From NCBI RefSeq assembly GCF_019428685.1, contig NZ_CP080095.1, positions 1,240,001-1,304,000 on the forward strand: 64,000 nucleotides of DNA, given 5' to 3'. Below, in pieces: positions 35,786 to 45,301 of the stretch. The notes below the pieces were generated by a model that did no database searches, was not told the origin of the DNA, and worked only from the letters and a program-made list of their open reading frames with translations. The first letter of the stretch is position 1, and the number at the start of each line of letters is the position of its first letter. A program made the position numbers and the translations under genes. Source of the DNA: Paraburkholderia edwinii (GTDB lineage: Bacteria; Pseudomonadota; Gammaproteobacteria; Burkholderiales; Burkholderiaceae).

Positions 35786-36892
35786 ATGCAGCAGGTAGCC
35801 GAGAAAGAAGCGGAAAAACACGACGGGCAGCAAGGCGAACAGCAAGCAGTGCAACCGGGTGAGCTGGCGCCCTCAGCACTCGCCGTCTATCGTCGCCACG
35901 ATCCCACGACGTTGCGCGGCGCGTTGCGCAAGATGATTCTCGTGCGCCGCTTCGAGGAGAGCGCCGAGCAGGCCTATATGCGCGGCCTCATTCACGGCAC
36001 GATGCATCTGTCGATCGGTCAGGAAGCGAGCGCGATCGCCGCAACGCTGCCGCTCACTGATGCGGACTACATCACGTCGACGCATCGCGGCCACGGCCAC
36101 TGCATCGGCAAGGGCGCAGACCCGAAGCGGATGTTCGCGGAGTTCTTCGGCAAGGAGACCGGCTATTGCCGCGGCCGCGGTGGCTCGATGCATATCGCCG
36201 ATGTGCAGCGCGGTAATCTCGGCGCGAATGGCATTGTCGGCGGCGGACTGCCGATTGCTGTCGGCGCCGCGCTATCGATCCGCAAGCAGCATCGCGATTC
36301 AGTCGTGATGTGCTTTTTCGGCGATGGCGCGAACAACGAAGGCGCGTTTCACGAATCGCTGAATTTTGCGTCGATCTGGAAGCTGCCGGTGATTTTCGTC
36401 TGCGAGAACAACCGCTACGGGATGTCGATGTCGGTCGAGCGCTCCACCGCCGTACCGCATATCGCGCAGCGCGCGGCCGCATACGGCATGCCCGGCGTGA
36501 CCGTCGACGGCAACGCGTTCGCCGATGTGCTCGATGCGAGTGAAGCAGCGGTCGCGCGGGCGCGCGGCGGCGCGGGCCCGAGCCTCATCGAATGCGAGAC
36601 GTACCGGCTGCGCGGCCATTCGAAGAGTGACCGCAACCGCTATCGCACGCGCGATGAAATCGACGCATGGAGCGCGCGCGATCCGATTACACGCTTCGAG
36701 CAGGAACTCGTGCGCTACGGTGTGCTCGATGCGGCGCAAGCCGATGCGATTCGCGCGGACGTCGAAGCGCAGATCGAAGCAGGCCTCGCGTTTGCGCAGG
36801 CGAGCCCCGCGCCGTTGCGCGAAGAACTGACGCGCTACGTCTACACCCAAACCGCACCGCAGATGCCGGGAGCGGCCGGAGCACCGCGATGA
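35786..36892 (+). CDS. Acetoin dehydrogenase-like E1 component, alpha subunit
   Basis: Thiamine-diphosphate-dependent E1alpha of a 2-oxo-acid/acyloin dehydrogenase complex. The 368-residue protein has [20 protein letters not shown] near residue 92, [12 protein letters not shown] and [11 protein letters not shown] near 140, and the TPP motif [18 protein letters not shown] near 178. This is closer to AcoA of acetoin dehydrogenase than to pyruvate dehydrogenase E1alpha. A Gln/Glu-rich 35-residue N-terminus precedes the domain. GAAGGAGA sits before the ATG. It is 50 bp after the DRL-like gene and overlaps E1beta by an ATGA junction, so DRL-E1-E1-E2 is one operon. Likely substrate is an acyloin (R-CO-CHOH-R) rather than a 2-oxo acid. 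Confidence 0.88.
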   Translation: MQQVAEKEAEKHDGQQGEQQAVQPGELAPSALAVYRRHDPTTLRGALRKMILVRRFEESAEQAYMRGLIHGTMHLSIGQEASAIAATLPLTDADYITSTHRGHGHCIGKGADPKRMFAEFFGKETGYCRGRGGSMHIADVQRGNLGANGIVGGGLPIAVGAALSIRKQHRDSVVMCFFGDGANNEGAFHESLNFASIWKLPVIFVCENNRYGMSMSVERSTAVPHIAQRAAAYGMPGVTVDGNAFADVLDASEAAVARARGGAGPSLIECETYRLRGHSKSDRNRYRTRDEIDAWSARDPITRFEQELVRYGVLDAAQADAIRADVEAQIEAGLAFAQASPAPLREELTRYVYTQTAPQMPGAAGAPR

Positions 36893-37923
36893 ACGCGACC
36901 GTGCATGCAAACGCGGAGTCGAACCCGGACGCTGCCGTGCGTGAGCTGACCTACGCGCAGGCCATTCAGGAAGGCATAGCGATCGCGCTCGCGCGCGACG
37001 AGCGTGTTTTTGTAATGGGCGAGGACATTGGCGTGTACGGTGGCGCGTTCCAGGTCACCGGCGACCTCTATCAGCGCTTCGGCGCCGAGCGCGTGATGGA
37101 TACGCCGATCTCCGAACTCGGGGGCGCCGGCATCGCGGTCGGCGCGGCGTTGACGGGCTCGCGGCCGATCTACGAATTCCAGTTCTCCGACTTCGCCACG
37201 CTCGCGATGGAGCAGATTGTCAACCAGGCGGCGAAGCTGCGCTTCATGCTCGGCGGCGAGGTGTCGGTGCCGCTCGTGATGCGCTTCCCGGCCGGTTCCG
37301 GCACGGGCGCCGCCGCGCAGCACAGCCAGAGTCTCGAAGCGTGGTTTGCGCATGTGCCGGGCCTCAAGGTGATTCAACCGAGCACGCCGCACGACGCAAA
37401 AGGGCTGCTGCTCGCCGCGCTCGACGACCCGGACCCTGTGATGATTTTCGAGCACAAGCTGCTCTATAAGAGCAAAGGGCCGGTGCCCGAGGGCTATTAC
37501 ACCGAGCCGATCGGCAAGGCCGCACTGCGCCGCGCGGGGCGCGACGTGACGATCGTCGCGACCTCGATGATGGCGATCCGTTCGCTCGAGGCAGCTGGGC
37601 AGCTCGAAGAAGAGGGCATCGACGCGGAAGTAATCGACTTGCGCAGCGTGAGGCCGATCGATCGCGACGCGATTATCGACAGCGTGAAGAAGACTTCGCG
37701 GCTTATTTGCGTCTATGAAGGCGTGCAGCAGCTCGGCATCGGCGCGGAGATCGCGTCGATCGTCTGCGAGAGCGATGCGTTCGATTATCTCGACGCGCCG
37801 GTCATCCGCCTGGGCGGCGCCGATTGTCCGCTGCCGTACAACCCCGAGCTCGAAAAGGCCGCGGTGACGCAGGTCGACGATATCGTCGCGGCGGCGCGCC
37901 GCAGTGTGGGCGGGAGACATTGA
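36889..37923 (+). CDS. Acetoin dehydrogenase-like E1 component, beta subunit
   Basis: The 344-residue partner of the E1alpha subunit, together forming the alpha2beta2 TPP enzyme. Seen: [19 protein letters not shown] near residue 17, [19 protein letters not shown] near 40, [20 protein letters not shown] near 68, [20 protein letters not shown] near 135 and [19 protein letters not shown] near 246, all conserved in AcoB/PdhB proteins. The start overlaps the E1alpha stop. The 3' neighbour begins one base after its stop. Specificity lies mostly in E1 and cannot be fixed by reading. Confidence 0.9.
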   Translation: MNATVHANAESNPDAAVRELTYAQAIQEGIAIALARDERVFVMGEDIGVYGGAFQVTGDLYQRFGAERVMDTPISELGGAGIAVGAALTGSRPIYEFQFSDFATLAMEQIVNQAAKLRFMLGGEVSVPLVMRFPAGSGTGAAAQHSQSLEAWFAHVPGLKVIQPSTPHDAKGLLLAALDDPDPVMIFEHKLLYKSKGPVPEGYYTEPIGKAALRRAGRDVTIVATSMMAIRSLEAAGQLEEEGIDAEVIDLRSVRPIDRDAIIDSVKKTSRLICVYEGVQQLGIGAEIASIVCESDAFDYLDAPVIRLGGADCPLPYNPELEKAAVTQVDDIVAAARRSVGGRH

Positions 37924-37924
37924 G

Positions 37925-39337
37925 ATGCCGACCGAAGTGATCCTGCCGCGCGTCGATATGGATATGACCGAAGGCATGATCGCCGCGTGGCATGTACACG
38001 AAGGCGAGACGGTGCGCGCGGGCACGGTGATCTTCGAGATCGAGACGAGCAAGGCGACCATGGAAGTCGATGCGCCGGCCAGCGGCACGATCCGCCATAT
38101 CAGTACGGCGGTCGGCGAGACGGTGCCGGTCGGCACGCCGGTCGCGTGGATCTATGCGGAAGGCGAGGCGGTGGCGGATCTGGCGGGGGCGCAGGCGCGT
38201 GCGCGCACGCTTGCAAAATGCGCCGATAGCGCCGATAGTCGCGCGGATGGTGCGGCGCACGATACGGCGCCCGACGCGCATGCATCAAGTGCAGACGTCG
38301 CCGCGCCGCAGGCTTCCGTCATGCCTGCACCGGTCGACCTGCAAACCGCCAATAGCCGCTTGCGCGCAACACCGGCCGCCCGGCGCCTCGCGCGCGAACG
38401 CGGTCTCGATCTGCGCGATATCGCGGGCTCGGGGCCGCACGGCCGCATTGGCGCAAGCGATGTGTTGCGCGAGCCGCAAGCGATGCCGGACGTCGCTCGC
38501 GAACGCGCCGAACGCGAATTCGCCGCACAACTCCGTTCAGGCCGTCCGCAGGCCGCGCCTTTACACCGCGTCTGGCTGCGCGAAGGCACGGGCGATCCGC
38601 TTGTGCTGCTGCACGGCTTTGCCGCCGAGCTCAATAGCTGGCGCCCGTTCTGCCATGCGTTCAATCGAGTCGCGCCGGCGGGGCGTGGTGTGCTCGCGCT
38701 CGATCTGCCCGCGCATGGCAAGTCGGCTGCGCAGCCGGCCGGTACGCTCGACGAGATCGTCGCGGCCGTCGACGAAACGCTTGCCGTCGAGCAGATCACG
38801 CATTGCCATCTGGCTGGCCATTCGTTTGGCGGCGCGATAGCGCTTGCAACAGCAGCTTATGGCCCACTCGCGCTGACGAAGGTCCGCTCGCTGACGCTGA
38901 TCGCGCCCGCGGGCCTCGGCCCCGACAGCAATGCGGCGTTTTTACGCGGCATCACGCAGGCGTCGCGGCGCACGAGCTTCGCGGCATGGCTCAAGGAACT
39001 GTTTGCGGACCCCTCGCACATGGACGAGATGTTTGTCGCGACTGCCGAACAACAGCTGGGCGACGCGGATGTCCGCACGCGCCTCGCCGCGCTTGCCGAT
39101 ACTTTTTTTCCCGATGGCGCGCAAAGCCTCGATCTGCGCAGCGTGCTCGGCGCGCTGACGATACCGGTGCGCGTGATCTGGGGCCTGCAGGATCGCATCC
39201 TGCCCGCGCGGCACGCGGACGGTTTGCCGGGCCGCGTTGCAGTGCATCGATTTGCGCGCGTCGGGCATCTGCCGCAACTCGAGGCGCGCGATGACGTCGC
39301 CGCGATTGTGGCGCAGAACATCGCGAGCGCGGGTTAA
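37925..39337 (+). CDS. E2-type acyltransferase: lipoyl domain, binding domain and alpha/beta-hydrolase
   Basis: Predicted E2 of the acetoin-dehydrogenase type (AcoC). The 470-residue protein has an N-terminal lipoyl domain (lipoyl-lysine in [11 protein letters not shown], about residue 43), an Ala/Asp-rich linker and a peripheral-subunit-binding domain ([20 protein letters not shown], about 145-180). A C-terminal alpha/beta-hydrolase fold (about 210-470) has [12 protein letters not shown], nucleophile elbow [11 protein letters not shown] near 297 and the catalytic-His region [12 protein letters not shown], replacing the usual trimeric acyltransferase core. AcoC often lacks the binding domain, so this form is slightly fuller. 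No E3 is encoded here. Starts at ATG 37925, just after the E1beta stop. Confidence 0.9.
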   Translation: MPTEVILPRVDMDMTEGMIAAWHVHEGETVRAGTVIFEIETSKATMEVDAPASGTIRHISTAVGETVPVGTPVAWIYAEGEAVADLAGAQARARTLAKCADSADSRADGAAHDTAPDAHASSADVAAPQASVMPAPVDLQTANSRLRATPAARRLARERGLDLRDIAGSGPHGRIGASDVLREPQAMPDVARERAEREFAAQLRSGRPQAAPLHRVWLREGTGDPLVLLHGFAAELNSWRPFCHAFNRVAPAGRGVLALDLPAHGKSAAQPAGTLDEIVAAVDETLAVEQITHCHLAGHSFGGAIALATAAYGPLALTKVRSLTLIAPAGLGPDSNAAFLRGITQASRRTSFAAWLKELFADPSHMDEMFVATAEQQLGDADVRTRLAALADTFFPDGAQSLDLRSVLGALTIPVRVIWGLQDRILPARHADGLPGRVAVHRFARVGHLPQLEARDDVAAIVAQNIASAG

Positions 39338-39672
39338 GCCGCGAATCGACAAATGAGGGATAAAGAAACGCGTGCACTCGACGCGCGATTAGGGTGACAA
39401 TGCAACCGATCGATAAAAGACAGACACACTGAAGGGAAAGAAAAACGCACCTGGTAAAGCGGCTTGAAAGACCCACACAGAACCGATCCAGCAGACCGCC
39501 CCAGTTCGACTCGCGTTTTCCCCAATTCAGTTGGGTTTGAACAATTGTATTATTAGGAGAGCATGATGTTCATGCGTGTGATTTGCGCTGCTCGCTGCGC
39601 GCGAACACATCGCGGCCTTCCGGTCACAGGCCGGTTGCGCGGAACACATGCATGGAGAGCCGGGAGACGACA
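39338..39672 (+). promoter_or_regulatory. Gap before gutM with candidate promoter, operator and leader frame
   Basis: 335 bp. Noteworthy: CCCAATTCAGTTGGG dyad at 39521-39535; TGAACAATTG at 39538-39547 (resembling motifs before the SorC and DRL-like genes) and AT-rich TATTATTAGGAG. A 47-codon frame with a good ribosome-binding site (AGGAG at 39554-39558) runs from 39563 to 39706 and overlaps the gutM start. This supports a second promoter for the gutM-PTS operon. Confidence 0.4.
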
Positions 39673-40167
39673 ATGGACTATGTGCGTGGCGCGTTGCTCG
39701 CTTTAGCCGTGTTCTGGGCGTTGCAAGTGGTGGCGTCGTGGTTTCAGATGCGCCGCTACGGCGATGCATTGCGTCGCACGGCGGGCCGCTGGAATAGCGG
39801 TTTTCTTGGCGTCGGCGCATGCAAGGTCCGCTTCGGGCGCGGTGCGATTGCCATTGTCGTGCTCGACAGCGCGCTTACCGTAAGCGAATTTCTCAGCATG
39901 TCCGGCATGACCGTGTTCAGCCGGTTTCGTCAGCATGACGGATTTTCCGGTCTCACCATCGATGAATTCCGTATGCGGCTCGCAGCCTCCGGTTTGCGCC
40001 GCAGTATCGTGATCGCTGCGTCGGACGCGCTCGAACGCGCGCAGCGCACCGCACAACAGCAGACACAAGAACAGGCAGATAAAGACAACGCCGCGGGTGC
40101 GACGGCCGCGGCCGCGACCGCTGTCGCGGATGCAAACGCCGCACCATTGACCGGCTTGCCCGCGTAG
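39673..40167 (+). CDS. gutM: GutM-like glucitol operon activator
   Basis: A 164-residue membrane-anchored protein of the GutM/SrlM family, found with glucitol-type PTS genes and acting as an expression activator in enterobacteria. One N-terminal membrane segment (ALLALAVFWALQVVASWFQM) precedes the family core GRWNSGFLGVGACKVRFGRG near residue 43 and IVVLDSALTVSEFLSMSGMT. The C-terminal 35 residues are Ala/Gln-rich and poorly conserved. The ATG at 39673 has GGGAGA upstream. It opens the PTS operon, as in other gut clusters. Confidence 0.85.
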   Translation: MDYVRGALLALAVFWALQVVASWFQMRRYGDALRRTAGRWNSGFLGVGACKVRFGRGAIAIVVLDSALTVSEFLSMSGMTVFSRFRQHDGFSGLTIDEFRMRLAASGLRRSIVIAASDALERAQRTAQQQTQEQADKDNAAGATAAAATAVADANAAPLTGLPA

Positions 40168-40296
40168 CCGGAAGCCGTTACCCGATCGTTCGATAGCCTA
40201 AGGTTTCGCTAGTCCACAGCCGTACCGTCCGGTTCCGTCCTCAGTCAATACGACGGGGCTATTCGCGCATGAGTTGGACCCACTGGGAGAATTGCC

Positions 40297-40851
40297 GTGA
40301 TCATTCTCGACTGGCTTACGCATTTCGCCGAAGCGTTTATCGGCGTGTTCAACGCGGGCGGCAAGGTGTTCATCGGTTTCGTCACCGGCATTCTTCCGAC
40401 GCTGATCGTGCTGCTGACGGCTGTCTATACGCTAATCGCGCTGATCGGCGAGCATCGCGTGCAGGGCCTCGCGCGCTTCTTCTCGAAGAACGTGATCACG
40501 CGCTATACGCTGCTGCCGTTGCTCGCGATGTTCTTTCTGACGAACCCGATGGCCTACACGTTCGGCGTGTTCCTCGAAGAGAAGCACAAGCCCGCGTTCT
40601 ACGATTCGGCCGTATCGTTGTGCCATCCGATTACCGGGCTCTTCCCGCATTGCAACCCCGGCGAGCTGTTTGTCTGGCTCGGCGTGGCCGCGGGGCTGAC
40701 CAAGCTCGCCGAAACGCACCCGCTGCCGTTTTCGATTCCCAAGCTCGCGCTGTTCTACCTGATCGTGGGCCTCGTCGTGAACCTGTTCAAGGGCATGCTC
40801 ACCGAGGTCATTACGCGGCTTATCGCGCGCCGCGAAAATATCAAGCTGTGA
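40297..40851 (+). CDS. srlA: PTS glucitol/sorbitol-class IIC component
   Basis: Membrane transport unit of the glucitol-class phosphotransferase system. The 184-residue protein matches E. coli SrlA (187) and shows the family blocks [20 protein letters not shown] near residue 14, [20 protein letters not shown] near 62, [17 protein letters not shown] near 84 and [18 protein letters not shown] near 106. About four hydrophobic segments. It works with the IIB and IIA proteins encoded next to import and phosphorylate a polyol. Substrate is probably not sorbitol, given the downstream enzymes. Confidence 0.93.
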   Translation: MIILDWLTHFAEAFIGVFNAGGKVFIGFVTGILPTLIVLLTAVYTLIALIGEHRVQGLARFFSKNVITRYTLLPLLAMFFLTNPMAYTFGVFLEEKHKPAFYDSAVSLCHPITGLFPHCNPGELFVWLGVAAGLTKLAETHPLPFSIPKLALFYLIVGLVVNLFKGMLTEVITRLIARRENIKL

Positions 40852-40901
40852 CCACCCACCGCTCATCGGGACACTATCGGGACACAGAAGGGGAGAACGC
40901 A

Positions 40902-41963
40902 ATGGACACGAGAGCTTATCGGACCGTCAAGGTCGTGCATGGGCCGAACGGCTGGGGCGGCCCGATCCTGGTTCAGCCGACGCCGGAGCGCAACAAGATC
41001 GTCGCGGTGACGGGCGGCAAGATCCCTGAACTCGCGACGCGTCTTGCCGAACTGACCGGCGCGACCGTCGTCGACGGGTTTCGCAGCCCGCCGCTCGAAT
41101 CGGAAATGGCCGCGGTGGTGATCGACTGCGGCGGCACCGCGCGCTGCGGCGTCTATCCGCGCAAGCGCATTCCGACGATCAACCTGACGCCAGTCGGCCA
41201 GTCGGGACCGCTCGCGCAGTTCATTACCGAGGATATCTACGTATCGGGTGTGCTGCCCGAAAACCTGTCGGTCGTCGAAGGCGAAGCAGGCGAACATGCG
41301 CCAGCGGGGCAAGCGGGCGGTCCCGCCAGCCCCGGCGACGCGCTTGTGATGCCGGCGGCCGGCGGCGCGGGAGCAGCGGTTGTGTCGACGCAACGTGGGG
41401 AAACGCAACCCGGCGGCAGCCAGGAAAGCCGCGGCGTCGTCGGCCTCATTACGTCGATCGGCCGCGTGATGGGTGGTGTCGTCAACGTGCTGTTCAACAG
41501 CGGCCGCAAGGCGATCGACACGGTGATCCGCAACGTGCTGCCGTTTATGGCCTTCGTGACGATGCTGATCGGCATCATCAACGCGACCGGCATCGGCAAC
41601 GGCCTCGCGCATCTGCTCGAACCTCTCGCGGGCAACATCATCGGCCTCGTCGTGCTGTCGGCGATATGCGGCTTGCCGTTTCTGTCGCCGGTGCTGGGTC
41701 CGGGCGCGGTCATCGCGCAGGTGATCGGCGCGGCGATTATCGGACCCGCGATCGGCAACGGCACGATTCCGCCGCAAATGGCGCTGCCGGCACTGTTTGC
41801 CTACGACACGCAGGTCGGCTGCGATTTCGTGCCGGTCGGCATGGCGCTCGGCGAAGCGAAGCCGGAGACGATTCGCGTCGGCGTGCCCGCGGTGCTGATC
41901 AGCCGGCAGATCATGGGACCGGTTTCGGTGCTGATCGCGTGGGCGGCGAGTTTTGCGCTGTGA
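40902..41963 (+). CDS. srlE: PTS glucitol/sorbitol-class IIB(C2) component
   Basis: Carries the phospho-cysteine that phosphorylates the incoming polyol and the second membrane half. The 353-residue protein has an N-terminal cytosolic IIB part ([18 protein letters not shown]; cysteine region [20 protein letters not shown] near residue 70). A Gly/Ala-rich linker (about 125-175) is longer than in E. coli SrlE, accounting for the extra 30 residues. The membrane part contains [19 protein letters not shown] near 207, [20 protein letters not shown] and [20 protein letters not shown] near 290. Starts at ATG 40902, 50 bp after srlA. Confidence 0.93.
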   Translation: MDTRAYRTVKVVHGPNGWGGPILVQPTPERNKIVAVTGGKIPELATRLAELTGATVVDGFRSPPLESEMAAVVIDCGGTARCGVYPRKRIPTINLTPVGQSGPLAQFITEDIYVSGVLPENLSVVEGEAGEHAPAGQAGGPASPGDALVMPAAGGAGAAVVSTQRGETQPGGSQESRGVVGLITSIGRVMGGVVNVLFNSGRKAIDTVIRNVLPFMAFVTMLIGIINATGIGNGLAHLLEPLAGNIIGLVVLSAICGLPFLSPVLGPGAVIAQVIGAAIIGPAIGNGTIPPQMALPALFAYDTQVGCDFVPVGMALGEAKPETIRVGVPAVLISRQIMGPVSVLIAWAASFAL

Positions 41964-42029
41964 GCGCCGCAGGATTCGACGCCCGCTTCGCGATCGAACG
42001 ATGACGATGACCTTCTCTGGAAACGGAAT

Positions 42030-42407
42030 ATGCACTACTACAAAACGGTGATCTCGGAAGTCGGTCCCGAAGTGCCGGAGCTTCTCGAAGGCGGCGTGCT
42101 GATTCTGTACGCGGACGGCGCGCCGCCCGAGCTTGCCGAAGTGTCGGTGCTGCATCGTGTCGAAGAGGCGCAGCAGCAGGCGCCGCAAGCGGGTTCCACA
42201 TTGCGCATCGGCGGCATCAGCGCGTTCGTTACGGCAGTTGGCCCGAGCGCGTGGAACAAGGTCAGCGAACTCGGTCACGTCGTGATCAATTTCAATGGCG
42301 CGGACGAAGCGCAGCGGCCGGGCGAGATCTGCGCGCAGCCGGTCGACACGGGCGAACTGCTCGCGTGCATGAAGCGCGGCACGATGATCGAGATCGCGGA
42401 TCGCTGA
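42030..42407 (+). CDS. srlB: PTS glucitol/sorbitol-class IIA component
   Basis: The 125-residue cytosolic phosphocarrier passes phosphate from HPr to the IIB cysteine. Seen: TVISEVGPEVPELLEGGVLI at the start, ITAVGPSAW-like FVTAVGPSAWNKVSELGHVV near residue 70 with the family histidine, and QPVDTGELLACMKRGTMIEI at the end. Length agrees with E. coli SrlB (123). Gene order gutM-IIC-IIB-IIA followed by Enzyme I makes a complete, self-sufficient PTS. Confidence 0.9.
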   Translation: MHYYKTVISEVGPEVPELLEGGVLILYADGAPPELAEVSVLHRVEEAQQQAPQAGSTLRIGGISAFVTAVGPSAWNKVSELGHVVINFNGADEAQRPGEICAQPVDTGELLACMKRGTMIEIADR

Positions 42408-42536
42408 GCCGTGCGCGCGCGCCGCGAGCGCGGGCCCCGGCAGCGACGCGCTCGGCGTTCCTCGTGCGTTGCATGCGCATGCGTTCAATCGTCCGTGCCG
42501 TGACGTCATGGCATGTCAGACGGGAAGGTGAAGTCG

Positions 42537-44573
42537 ATGCTCGAAACAGCGGTGGTGGTGAAGGTGACCGAAGGGCTGCACGCGCGGCCGGCGACGCAGT
42601 TCGCGAAGCTCGCGAAAGAGTTCTCGTGCTCGCTGCAGGTGCTGCACGGCTCGACCAGCGCCGATGCGAAGTGCGCGGTGAAGCTGATGCTGCTTGGCAT
42701 CCGCGAGCACGACCAGATCGTATTGCGCGCGGACGGCGCTGACGAAAGCGACGCGGTCGAGCGGATGGCGCAGTTCCTGTCTTCGCCGGAAGCGGGCGTG
42801 CAGCAGGCGACAGCCGCGCGAGCGGCCGATGCGGCGGCGTGCGGCGCGGAGCCGGTCACGCTGGTTGCTGCTTCGCGAGCCGGCGCGAGCAATAGCGATA
42901 GCAGTGGCACAAACAGTGGCGCAAGCACTGGCGCTGGCGCCCGATCCGAGACGCCTGCTGAAGAAACCCCGCCACTGCTTGGCATACCCGCAAGCGAAGG
43001 CCTCGCATTCGGCGACGCCTACGTTTACCTTCCCGAGCCATTACAAGCGACGCGTCAGTTCATCGAGCCGCACGAAACAGCAGCCGAAGCCGTGCGCTTC
43101 AACCGCGCATTCGACGACGCACTGGCCGCGCTCGACAGGCAATTCGACACGATGGGCGATCACGACGGTATCGCCGAAGCGCTAGTCGGTGTCGCGCAAA
43201 GCGACGAATTCGCAGGCGAGATCCGCGCGCGCATCGCGGCAGGCCGCGACGCGGCGGCAGCGACGCTCGAGGTCGGCGCAACGCTCGCGGCATCGTTCGA
43301 AACGATCGCCGACGAATATCTGCGCAGCCGCGCCGACGATATTCACGGCATCACGCGCCAGGTCGTGCTGCGCCTCACGGGCCGGCAGGACGTGAGCCTC
43401 GCCGGGTTGACGAAGCCCTGCGTCGTGCTCGCCTCGGACCTGACGGCGCCGGACCTTGCGCGCGCGAACGTTGCGAACATCGTCGCGCTCGTCTGCACGC
43501 GCGGCAGCGCGACATCGCATCTGGCGATCATCGCGCGCTCGCACGGCATTCCCGCGGTGTTCGGCCTGTCCGTCCCCGACGAGCGTTTGCGCGGCGTCGC
43601 GCAGGTCGCCGTCGACGGCGCGCTCGGCCACGTGTGGTTCGAGCCGACGTGCGCCTTGCAGGACCAGTTTGCGGCGCGCATCGGCGAAGCGCGCGCGAAC
43701 CGCGCCGCGCTCGACGTCTATCGCGATGTCGAGCCCGTCACGCGCGCGGGCCGGCCCATTCGCATCGCGGCGAATCTCGGCTCGCCCGATGAAATCGATG
43801 CGGCGAAAGCGGCCGGCGCGATGGGCGTGGGCCTCTTTCGCACCGAACTGCTGTTTATGAACCGCCGCTCGCTGCCCGGCGAGCACGAGCAATACGACGT
43901 GTACCGGCGCGTGGCGGAGGCATTCGCGCCGCATCCGGTGGTGATCCGCACGCTCGATATCGGCGGCGATAAGCCCGTGCCCGGCATTGCGTTTCCACAC
44001 GAAGACAACCCGTTTCTCGGCTGGCGCGGTGTGCGCATGTGTCTCGACCGTCACGACGTGTTCAAGCCGCAACTGCGCGCGCTGCTACGCGCCGCGACCA
44101 TCGGCAACGTGCAGGCGATGCTGCCGATGATTTCCGACATCGATGAAGTCCGCCGCGTCAAGGCGCTGATGGCCGAATGCGCGCGCGAGCTCGCGAGCGA
44201 AGGCGTCGCGTTCGGTGAACCGAAGCTCGGCATCATGATCGAAACGCCGGCGGCCGCCTTGACCGCCGATCTGCTTGCGCCCGAGGTCGACTTCTTTTCG
44301 ATCGGCACGAACGACCTCACGCAATACGTGATGGCCGCGGACCGCGCGAATCCGAATCTCGCGTCGCTCTATCGATGCGATCACCCGGCGGTGCTGCGTG
44401 CGATCGCGATGGTGTGCGACGCGGCGCAACGAGCCCGTATCGAGGTCGCGGTCTGCGGCGAGGCGGCCGCGCAGCCGCGGATGATTCCGGTGCTGGTCGG
44501 TCTCGGCGTCGACGAACTGAGCATGAGCCCGGCGTGCGTGCTGCGTGCGAAGAAAATCGTCAGCGAATTGTGA
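42537..44573 (+). CDS. HPr-Enzyme I fusion phosphotransferase
   Basis: Supplies phosphate from phosphoenolpyruvate to the adjacent PTS. The 678-residue protein joins an N-terminal HPr (about 1-88; phospho-His in VTEGLHARPATQF, near residue 15) through a Ser/Gly/Ala linker to Enzyme I. Enzyme I shows LGIPASEGLAFGDAYVY near 148, phospho-His in GSATSHLAIIARSHGIPAVF near 325, RTELLFMNR near 437, TLDIGGDKPVPG near 475, FFSIGTNDLTQYVMAADRAN near 585 and the active-site cysteine in VAVCGEAAAQP near 640. An ATG at 42513 also exists, but GGAAGG spacing and the HPr pattern favour 42537. No IIA domain is fused, so it probably serves the glucitol-class IIA only. Confidence 0.92.
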   Translation: MLETAVVVKVTEGLHARPATQFAKLAKEFSCSLQVLHGSTSADAKCAVKLMLLGIREHDQIVLRADGADESDAVERMAQFLSSPEAGVQQATAARAADAAACGAEPVTLVAASRAGASNSDSSGTNSGASTGAGARSETPAEETPPLLGIPASEGLAFGDAYVYLPEPLQATRQFIEPHETAAEAVRFNRAFDDALAALDRQFDTMGDHDGIAEALVGVAQSDEFAGEIRARIAAGRDAAAATLEVGATLAASFETIADEYLRSRADDIHGITRQVVLRLTGRQDVSLAGLTKPCVVLASDLTAPDLARANVANIVALVCTRGSATSHLAIIARSHGIPAVFGLSVPDERLRGVAQVAVDGALGHVWFEPTCALQDQFAARIGEARANRAALDVYRDVEPVTRAGRPIRIAANLGSPDEIDAAKAAGAMGVGLFRTELLFMNRRSLPGEHEQYDVYRRVAEAFAPHPVVIRTLDIGGDKPVPGIAFPHEDNPFLGWRGVRMCLDRHDVFKPQLRALLRAATIGNVQAMLPMISDIDEVRRVKALMAECARELASEGVAFGEPKLGIMIETPAAALTADLLAPEVDFFSIGTNDLTQYVMAADRANPNLASLYRCDHPAVLRAIAMVCDAAQRARIEVAVCGEAAAQPRMIPVLVGLGVDELSMSPACVLRAKKIVSEL

Positions 44574-44605
44574 TGTCGTGAGGCTGCCTGAAAGCAAACC
44601 CGCGG

Positions 44606-45301
44606 CTAGATCCGGGGCGACGTTCTCAGCGTCACAAACGACGGCGCGCCGAGCGCTGCCTTCACCCCAAGCGCTTCCGCCTTCAGAACGAAATCGGCGA
44701 GCGAGCGCGCTTCCATCTTCTTCATGGCCTGACTGCGGTAAATTTTCACCGTGATTTCACTCAGCTTCATCTCGGCCGCGATCTGCTTGTTCAACAGGCC
44801 GCTTGCGACGAGCGCCATCACCTCGCGTTCGCGCGGCGTGAGCGATTCGTAGCAGCGCCGCAGGCCCGCGAACGACCGGTCCGCCTGGCGCCGCTCCTGA
44901 TCGGCGGTCAGCGCCTCGGAGACCGCGTCGAGCATGTCCTGATCGCGAAACGGCTTGGCGAGAAAATCGTGGGCGCCGGCTTTCATCGCTTTCACCGACA
45001 TTGCGATGTCGCCATGCGCGGTCATGAATACGATCGGCATGCGGATCTGGTGCGCGGCGATCTGTTCCTGCACCGCCAGTCCGCTTTGCCCCTTGAGGCG
45101 CACGTCGAGAATCAGGCACGCCGGCGCGTCCGGCCGTTCGGCGGCAAGGAAATCCTGCGCGCACGAGAATGTCTTCACCTTGAGGCCAATCGAGCGCAGT
45201 AATGTACTGACGGCATCGCGCATCGATTCGTCATCGTCGACGACGTAGACGATCGCGTTATCCGCGACGTTCAAAGGTTCGTTGGCGGCTTCACTGCTCA
45301 T
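44606..45301 (-). CDS. FixJ/TodT-type response regulator
   Basis: A 231-residue two-component response regulator. The receiver domain (about residues 17-130) has the acidic pair VDDDES, phospho-acceptor in CLILDVRLKG near residue 66, the switch threonine in IVFMTAHGD and lysine in FLAKPFRD. A LuxR/FixJ helix-turn-helix follows (LTPREREVMALVASGLLNKQ near 165, SEITVKIYRSQAMKKM). It is convergent with the Enzyme I gene and overlaps the sensor kinase by 11 bp, so the pair is coexpressed. The regulon is not evident from the sequence. Confidence 0.93.
   Translation of the reverse strand: MSSEAANEPLNVADNAIVYVVDDDESMRDAVSTLLRSIGLKVKTFSCAQDFLAAERPDAPACLILDVRLKGQSGLAVQEQIAAHQIRMPIVFMTAHGDIAMSVKAMKAGAHDFLAKPFRDQDMLDAVSEALTADQERRQADRSFAGLRRCYESLTPREREVMALVASGLLNKQIAAEMKLSEITVKIYRSQAMKKMEARSLADFVLKAEALGVKAALGAPSFVTLRTSPRI

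Noticed and set aside
44574..44605. Terminator between the Enzyme I gene and the convergent response regulator
   Set aside because: No inverted repeat with a T-run could be found in the 32-bp gap.
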